This document shows, piece by piece, positions 7,069-10,672 of a stretch of DNA of 10,672 bases. Numbering within the stretch: the stretch's first letter is position 1; every line of letters begins with the position of its first letter. Source of the stretch: CAZCWX01 sp964502465 (GTDB lineage: Bacteria > Desulfobacterota > Binatia > Bin18); assembly GCA_964502465.1 (NCBI GenBank), contig CAZCWX010000643.1, positions 1 to 10,672 of the forward strand, read 5' to 3'. The position numbers were made by a program, and so were the translations under genes. The notes beneath the pieces were generated by a model, which did not search any database, was not told the DNA's origin, and saw only the letters and a program-made list of their open reading frames with translations.

Positions 7069-7124
7069 CGACGGTTTTACCGTCGATCTGGACCAGATAG
7101 ACCCCGTTGGTCTTGACGTCAAGA
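7069..7124. promoter_or_regulatory. Cluster of three palindromes in a divergent control region
   Basis: Three inverted repeats follow one another. CGACGGT and ACCGTCG (7069-7075 and 7079-7085) enclose three bases. ATCTGG and CCAGAT (7086-7091 and 7093-7098) enclose one base. TCTTGACGTCAAGA (7111-7124) is a perfect 14-bp palindrome. They lie 20-75 bases upstream of the YkgJ-like start and more than 210 bases upstream of the kinase start. The short-centred pairs look like operator sites for dimeric regulators, though the first could also be a hairpin in the YkgJ-like leader. No cognate regulator can be named. Confidence 0.4.
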
Positions 7125-7335
7125 AACCCGTCGAGCCTCCGCGAGTGACGGAGAAAAAAATCTCAAGCATATTCTTCACCTTTACAGCAGATCTGCCTCC
7201 TTTTCCTGAATCTCACGCAAAGAGGGGACCTACAAATTTTCTCACTCTGACCGATCTTCTTAGGAAGGAGCCTCGCACGGTTGCATCTGCAGGAATACGA
7301 CGCGCTGTGCCCAGACTGAGCAACAAGAGGGGTGT

Positions 7336-10125
7336 ATGAGTCTGTTTGTTTCTCCAAGAACGCCGTACAGAACCGGCACTAGAACAGGACAAATCTGGCA
7401 GTATGTGATCGGAGGAGCGCTGTGCGGTTTCACCTTCCCTTTCATCACCTGGATTTGGGATTTGCAGCAGCAGAGTTTGCCCTGGACGTGGGCGAGTCTG
7501 GCGGCCATCCACCACACCAACTTCCTCCATGGGATTATCGACGCAGTACCACTTGTTTTCGCCTTTTGCGCTTCGTGGGTAGCCGTGAAGATAAAGACGA
7601 TCAACAGAGAACGTGATTTGACTGAAGCGGCGTTGCGTCAGAGTGATGCACGATACTATCGTATGGCAGCCAATGTTCCGGGTATGATTTTTCAATTTCT
7701 CCTACGCCCGGATGGCTCAGTGACTTTTCCCTATATCAGCCCCGGTTGTCGTGAACTCTTCGAGATGGAACCGGAAGAAATTCAGCACAACTCCGCCCTT
7801 CTGATGGATCTCGTCCACCCTGAAGACCGCCTCACCCACCGTCAATCAATAGTAGCTTCTGCCCAGACTTTGTCGCCCTGGCAATGGGAAGGGCGTTTCC
7901 TCGCCAAGGACACGATTAAGTGGGTGCAAGGTGCCTCCCGTCCAGAACTACAGGCCGATGGCTCTATCCTGTGGGATGGGTTGTTGATGGACATCACCGT
8001 ACGTAAGCAGGCAGAGAAAAAACTGAAGACTGAGAGAGACTATACGAGCCAAATCATTCAGGGAACCCCCGCACTGGTCTGTGGTATCGCTCCTGATGGG
8101 ACAACGACCTTTATCAATCTCGCTGTGGAAAAAGTCACTGGCTATACCTCAGCAGAATTCATTGGCAAGAATTGGTGGCAGACTCTCTATCCGGGAGAAG
8201 AATACCAGCAAGTCGAGCACCTCTTCCGCCAATTTGAGAAGGGAGCAGTGCGCGACTACGAGATGATACTAACGACGAAAGCAGGAGAAAAACGCACGGT
8301 TGCCTGGAACTCTCTCAATCGATTCGATGAGCACGGAGTTCTGCTTGAAGTCATAGGGTTTGGTAATGACATCACTGAGCGCGAGCGGATAGAGGCGGAG
8401 ATGAAGCAAGCGAAGGAGGCAGCTGAAGCTGCCAGCCTCGCTAAATCTGAGTTCCTCGCCAACATGAGCCATGAGATCCGTACTCCTATGAACGGGGTGA
8501 TCGGTATGACAGGCTTATTGCTCGACACCGACCTGACCCTTGAACAACGCGATTACGCTGAGACGGTGCGTGACTCTGCCGAAGCCCTTCTCACTATCAT
8601 CAACGACATCTTGGACTTCTCTAAGGTTGAAGCCGGCAAACTGAACCTCGAGGTCACCGATTTTGATCTTCGGATTACCATTGAAGAAGCAGTTGAACTC
8701 TTTTCCAGACAAACCGCTCAAAAGGGGTTGGAGCTGATTTGCCTCATTCACGCTGACGTGCCCTCGGCCGTGCGTGGTGACCCCGGGCGCCTGCGCCAAA
8801 TTTTGATCAACTTGTTGGGTAATGCTGTCAAATTCACCCATCAAGGCGAGGTGATCGTTGAAGTCCGGAATCTAACGGGTAGAGACTGGGGACGAGAGGC
8901 TCGTTTCTCCTCTCCTTCCAGTCTCCAGTCTCCAGCTGCAAACCTCCTGCATTTTGCCGTACGTGATACCGGTATCGGTCTTCCTCCAGAACGGCGCAAT
9001 CATCTCTTTCAGTCCTTCTCTCAGGTGGATGCCTCGACCACTCGCAAGTATGGGGGGACGGGGTTGGGGCTAGCAATCTGCAAAAAGCTGACAGAATTAA
9101 TGGGGGGCGAAATCGGAGTGGAGAGTGAGCCGGGCAAAGGGAGCACTTTCTGGTTCACTGTCCGAGTAGAGAAACAGCCGCAAGACACTTCCACTGTCAA
9201 TACTCCTCGTATTGATCTGCAAGGGCTACATGCTCTTATCGTTGACGACAACAGCACGAACCGCACAATCCTGCACCATCAGCTTGCCTCTTTGGGCATT
9301 GTTGCCGAGAGTGCTTCCGACGGCCCGCAAGCGCTGCAAATGCTCTACAAGGCTACAGCACAAGGTAGACGATATGATTTGGCACTGTTAGATTTTCAGA
9401 TGCCAATAATGGACGGCCTGGAATTGGCTCGTACGATCAAAGCAAATCCTATCTTAGCCAACATGAAGTTGGTGCTTCTCACCTCCGTAGGACAAAATGG
9501 CGATGGCCAACTGGCTCGCAAGGCCGGTGTTGACGTCTACCTCACCAAGCCCGTGCGTCAGTCTCACCTCTTTGGCTGTCTCGCGAGAGTAATGGCTTCT
9601 TCTTTCCAGACCGAGCCTGTTCCCGTTTCTTCTGTTATCCGCCGTACCACAGCGCAAGCAACTCCCCGGAGCCGCCTCCCTATTCTGGTGGCCGAAGATA
9701 ATCCGGTTAATCAGAAACTAGCCGTGCGATTGCTCGAAAAATTCGGCTACCGCGCCGATATCGTCGCAAATGGATTGGAAACGCTGGAAGCGCTATCGCG
9801 TATCTCCTATGCCGCCATTCTCATGGACTGCCAAATGCCAGAGATGGATGGCTTTGCCGCTACCCGCGAGATTCGCCGACGCGAATCTCAGTGGTCAGTG
9901 GTCAGTGGTCAGTTGCCAGTAAGGCAAGAGATACTTTCTGAGTCCTCACTGACAACTGGGAACTGGTCACTGGCAGCTCGTCACATTCCCATCATTGCTA
10001 TGACCGCGAATGCCATGAATGGGGATCGGGAGCGTTGTCTGGAAGCCGGTATGGATGACTATATCACTAAACCTATTAAACTGGACACGCTCAAAGCTGT
10101 CCTGGAACGCTGGGTCGCTCGGTAG
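7336..10125 (+). CDS. Membrane hybrid sensor histidine kinase with two receiver domains (929 aa)
   Basis: Domains in order: two membrane segments (about 20-41 and 68-87), a PAS domain (about 105-225, with VHPEDR), a second PAS domain (about 236-350, ending GFGNDITERE), a short helical linker, a HisKA domain with the phospho-accepting H379 in SHEIRTPMNGVIGM, and a HATPase domain with N492 and N496, DTGIGLP (544-550) and GGTGLGLAI (573-581). Receiver 1 has D637/D638, phospho-acceptor D686 and K738. Receiver 2 has E787/D788, D831, T890 and K912. All catalytic residues are intact. No HPt domain or partner regulator is present, so the phosphorelay target lies elsewhere. The signal is unknown. GAGGGG precedes the ATG at 7336. 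Two repeat-derived segments (residues about 516-536 and 851-882) interrupt the ATPase and receiver 2 domains in frame. Confidence 0.95.
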   Translation: MSLFVSPRTPYRTGTRTGQIWQYVIGGALCGFTFPFITWIWDLQQQSLPWTWASLAAIHHTNFLHGIIDAVPLVFAFCASWVAVKIKTINRERDLTEAALRQSDARYYRMAANVPGMIFQFLLRPDGSVTFPYISPGCRELFEMEPEEIQHNSALLMDLVHPEDRLTHRQSIVASAQTLSPWQWEGRFLAKDTIKWVQGASRPELQADGSILWDGLLMDITVRKQAEKKLKTERDYTSQIIQGTPALVCGIAPDGTTTFINLAVEKVTGYTSAEFIGKNWWQTLYPGEEYQQVEHLFRQFEKGAVRDYEMILTTKAGEKRTVAWNSLNRFDEHGVLLEVIGFGNDITERERIEAEMKQAKEAAEAASLAKSEFLANMSHEIRTPMNGVIGMTGLLLDTDLTLEQRDYAETVRDSAEALLTIINDILDFSKVEAGKLNLEVTDFDLRITIEEAVELFSRQTAQKGLELICLIHADVPSAVRGDPGRLRQILINLLGNAVKFTHQGEVIVEVRNLTGRDWGREARFSSPSSLQSPAANLLHFAVRDTGIGLPPERRNHLFQSFSQVDASTTRKYGGTGLGLAICKKLTELMGGEIGVESEPGKGSTFWFTVRVEKQPQDTSTVNTPRIDLQGLHALIVDDNSTNRTILHHQLASLGIVAESASDGPQALQMLYKATAQGRRYDLALLDFQMPIMDGLELARTIKANPILANMKLVLLTSVGQNGDGQLARKAGVDVYLTKPVRQSHLFGCLARVMASSFQTEPVPVSSVIRRTTAQATPRSRLPILVAEDNPVNQKLAVRLLEKFGYRADIVANGLETLEALSRISYAAILMDCQMPEMDGFAATREIRRRESQWSVVSGQLPVRQEILSESSLTTGNWSLAARHIPIIAMTANAMNGDRERCLEAGMDDYITKPIKLDTLKAVLERWVAR
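8882..8935 (+). repeat. Heptamer inverted-repeat element within the kinase ATPase domain
   Basis: The right arm holds CCAGTCT twice in tandem (8918-8931), then CCAG. The left arm holds the complement, AGACTGG (8883-8889), followed by a decayed copy; aligned over 13 bases the arms agree at 11. The segment encodes a serine-, arginine- and tryptophan-bearing stretch (residues about 516-533) between EVIVEVRN and LLHFAVRDTGIG, where HATPase domains usually have a short variable loop. It keeps the frame open, and the ATP-binding motifs on both sides are intact. Confidence 0.6.
9889..9972 (+). repeat. Heptamer inverted-repeat element within kinase receiver domain 2
   Basis: The left arm is CAGTGGT three times in tandem (9889-9909), then CAGTTGC and CAGT. 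The right arm is four heptamers ending in ACTG (9945-9972). Bases 9896-9924 and the complement of 9944-9972 agree at 22 of 29 positions, with a 19-base spacer. The 84 bases equal 28 codons. They encode SQWSVVSGQ through NWSLA, inserted between the receiver helix TREIRRRE and the strand HIPIIAMTANAM, where receivers normally have only a few residues. Confidence 0.75.
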
Positions 10126-10129
10126 GTCC

Positions 10130-10147
10130 CCACTTCTCGGGAAGTGG
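10130..10147 (+). terminator. Stem-loop just after the kinase stop codon
   Basis: CCACTTC (10130-10136) and GAAGTGG (10141-10147) form a perfect 7-bp stem with a TCGG loop, four bases after the kinase stop codon. No T-run follows, so it may slow or protect the 3' end of the message rather than terminate by itself. Confidence 0.4.
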
Positions 10148-10154
10148 CGTGAAT

Positions 10155-10176
10155 GCGATGTCATCAACGACATCGC
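10155..10176 (+). repeat. Perfect 8-bp inverted repeat
   Basis: GCGATGTC (10155-10162) and GACATCGC (10169-10176) pair perfectly around a six-base loop. It follows the first stem-loop by seven bases. It may be part of the kinase 3' end structure or an operator-like site. Confidence 0.5.
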
Positions 10177-10205
10177 GTCATCAGCGTGATTCCCTTCGTC
10201 TTATT

Positions 10206-10231
10206 GGCCATTACGCCTGTCGGCCTTTTTT
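10206..10231 (+). terminator. Candidate weak intrinsic terminator
   Basis: GGCC (10206-10209) can pair with GGCC (10222-10225), and GCC (10215-10217) with GGC (10222-10224). Six T residues (10226-10231) follow directly. The stem is short, but the T-run after a GC stem downstream of the kinase gene fits a weak terminator. Confidence 0.3.
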
Positions 10232-10415
10232 CACCTAGCGCCTTTCAGGGTGAATACCCTATGAGGTATTTACATCAACCTCTTGCCGGTTGGCATTCGC
10301 TCTGTAATAAAGAAATGGTTGAAGGTAACGGATCGCTGTGACTAGCGAAACGGAAGGGAAGCAACAGCAGTGCTTACCCTTTCTCTGTGACGCCTGCTGA
10401 GAAGAAGGAGGATCA

Positions 10416-10672
10416 ATGCACTACGATCTTATTATTCGCAACGGCACGGTTATCGATGGCTCGGGTCTACCCCGCTTTCGGGCGGATGTGGGAGTCGTGC
10501 ACGGCAAGGTAGCCACCATTGGCAAGATCCGCGACCGCGCCAAGGAAGTTATTGATGCCGACGGCCACATTGTGGCGCCCGGGTTTATCGATGCCCATAC
10601 CCATATGGACGCCCAGGTCTTCTGGGATCCCCTGGGGACCTGCTCCTGCTGGCACGGCATCACCAGCGTGGT
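10416..10672 (+). CDS. N-acyl-D-amino-acid deacylase-like amidohydrolase (5' part only)
   Basis: Only the first 85 residues are in the window; the gene runs off the right edge. MHYDLIIRNGTVIDGSG is the usual opening of the amidohydrolase superfamily, forming the small beta domain. VAPGFIDAHTHMDAQVFWDP (53-72) carries the HxHxD metal-binding motif (H61, H63, D65) on the first strand of the barrel. CSCWHGITSV then follows, as in the D-aminoacylase group, which hydrolyses N-acyl-D-amino acids. Many proteins of this group in environmental bacteria have untested substrates, so the specific reaction is uncertain. AAGGAGG lies four bases before the ATG, a strong ribosome binding site. Its relation to the kinase upstream is unclear, since 290 bases separate them. 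Confidence 0.88.
   Translation, partial: MHYDLIIRNGTVIDGSGLPRFRADVGVVHGKVATIGKIRDRAKEVIDADGHIVAPGFIDAHTHMDAQVFWDPLGTCSCWHGITSV

Larger units (their letters stand above)
10126..10415. other. Hairpin-rich non-coding region
   Basis: These 290 bases hold no convincing gene. Besides the stem-loops listed separately, AGGGT/ACCCT (10247-10251 and 10256-10260) overlaps AATACC/GGTATT (10253-10258 and 10265-10270), so the two hairpins exclude each other. CAACC/GGTTG (10276-10280 and 10288-10292) follows. This arrangement could belong to a structured leader of the amidohydrolase gene, but it matches no riboswitch class I know. Confidence 0.4.

Noticed and set aside
7137..7159. CTCCG/CGGAG stem followed by a run of A residues as a terminator
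   Set aside because: On neither strand does a T-run follow the stem in the direction of transcription of an adjoining gene. The position is upstream of both divergent genes.
6971..7339. A 122-codon plus-strand frame across the start of the YkgJ-like gene and the divergent region
   Set aside because: It overlaps the well-supported YkgJ-like start, has no clear ribosome binding site, and its protein-like stretch is partly the translation of palindromes. No family is recognised.
9889..9972. The tandem heptamers as a possible CRISPR array or simple microsatellite
   Set aside because: The units are seven bases with no unique spacers between them, and the arms are inverted relative to each other. 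That fits a palindromic element better than a CRISPR array or plain slippage tract.
10153..10341. A 62-codon plus-strand frame with a hydrophobic start, between the kinase and the amidohydrolase
   Set aside because: The start codon lies inside a perfect inverted repeat, no ribosome binding site precedes it, and the translation resembles nothing known.

Overview
The window reads as chromosomal DNA of an environmental, probably uncultured bacterium. Three things suggest this: a TIGR03620-type F420-dependent oxidoreductase, a PimC/PimD-like acyl-CoA dehydrogenase pair, and intergenic regions with dispersed palindromic repeats. This mix is typical of groups such as Tectomicrobia (Entotheonella), Binatota or other former Deltaproteobacteria, and less so of Chloroflexi or Actinobacteria. 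The lineage is inferred from gene content; no rRNA is present. No tRNA, rRNA, CRISPR array, integrase or transposase was seen.

Layout. Bases 1-182 are non-coding and hold a dispersed hairpin repeat. Two small genes of unknown function diverge from about 477-585: a 97-aa helical protein (minus) and a DUF29 protein (plus). Another repeat cluster (1091-1173) separates DUF29 from a convergent NtaA/SnaA-type FMN-dependent monooxygenase (minus, 1200-2564). Divergent from that is the F420-dependent LLM oxidoreductase (plus, 2733-3611), which runs tail to tail into an acyl-CoA dehydrogenase operon on the minus strand (large subunit 4799-5977, then small subunit 3634-4761). Upstream lies a YkgJ-type cysteine-cluster protein (minus, 6186-7049). 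A palindrome-rich divergent intergenic region leads to a 929-aa membrane hybrid histidine kinase with two receiver domains (plus, 7336-10125). After 290 bp of hairpin-rich non-coding DNA, an N-acyl-D-amino-acid deacylase-like amidohydrolase begins at 10416 and runs off the window.

How the genes may work together. The two LLM oxidoreductases and the acyl-CoA dehydrogenase pair suggest oxidative catabolism of an organic acid or an N- or S-containing or cyclic substrate, activated as a CoA ester. The substrate cannot be read from the sequence. The large subunit keeps an isovaleryl-CoA-dehydrogenase-style glutamate (E245), while the small subunit lacks a glutamate at both usual base positions, as expected of an obligate heteromer.

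The most unusual signal is in the kinase gene. Two separate in-frame segments, one in the ATPase domain (8882-8935) and one in the second receiver domain (9889-9972), are each built from heptanucleotide repeats arranged as inverted repeats. They look like palindromic repeat elements that have inserted into a coding sequence without breaking the frame.
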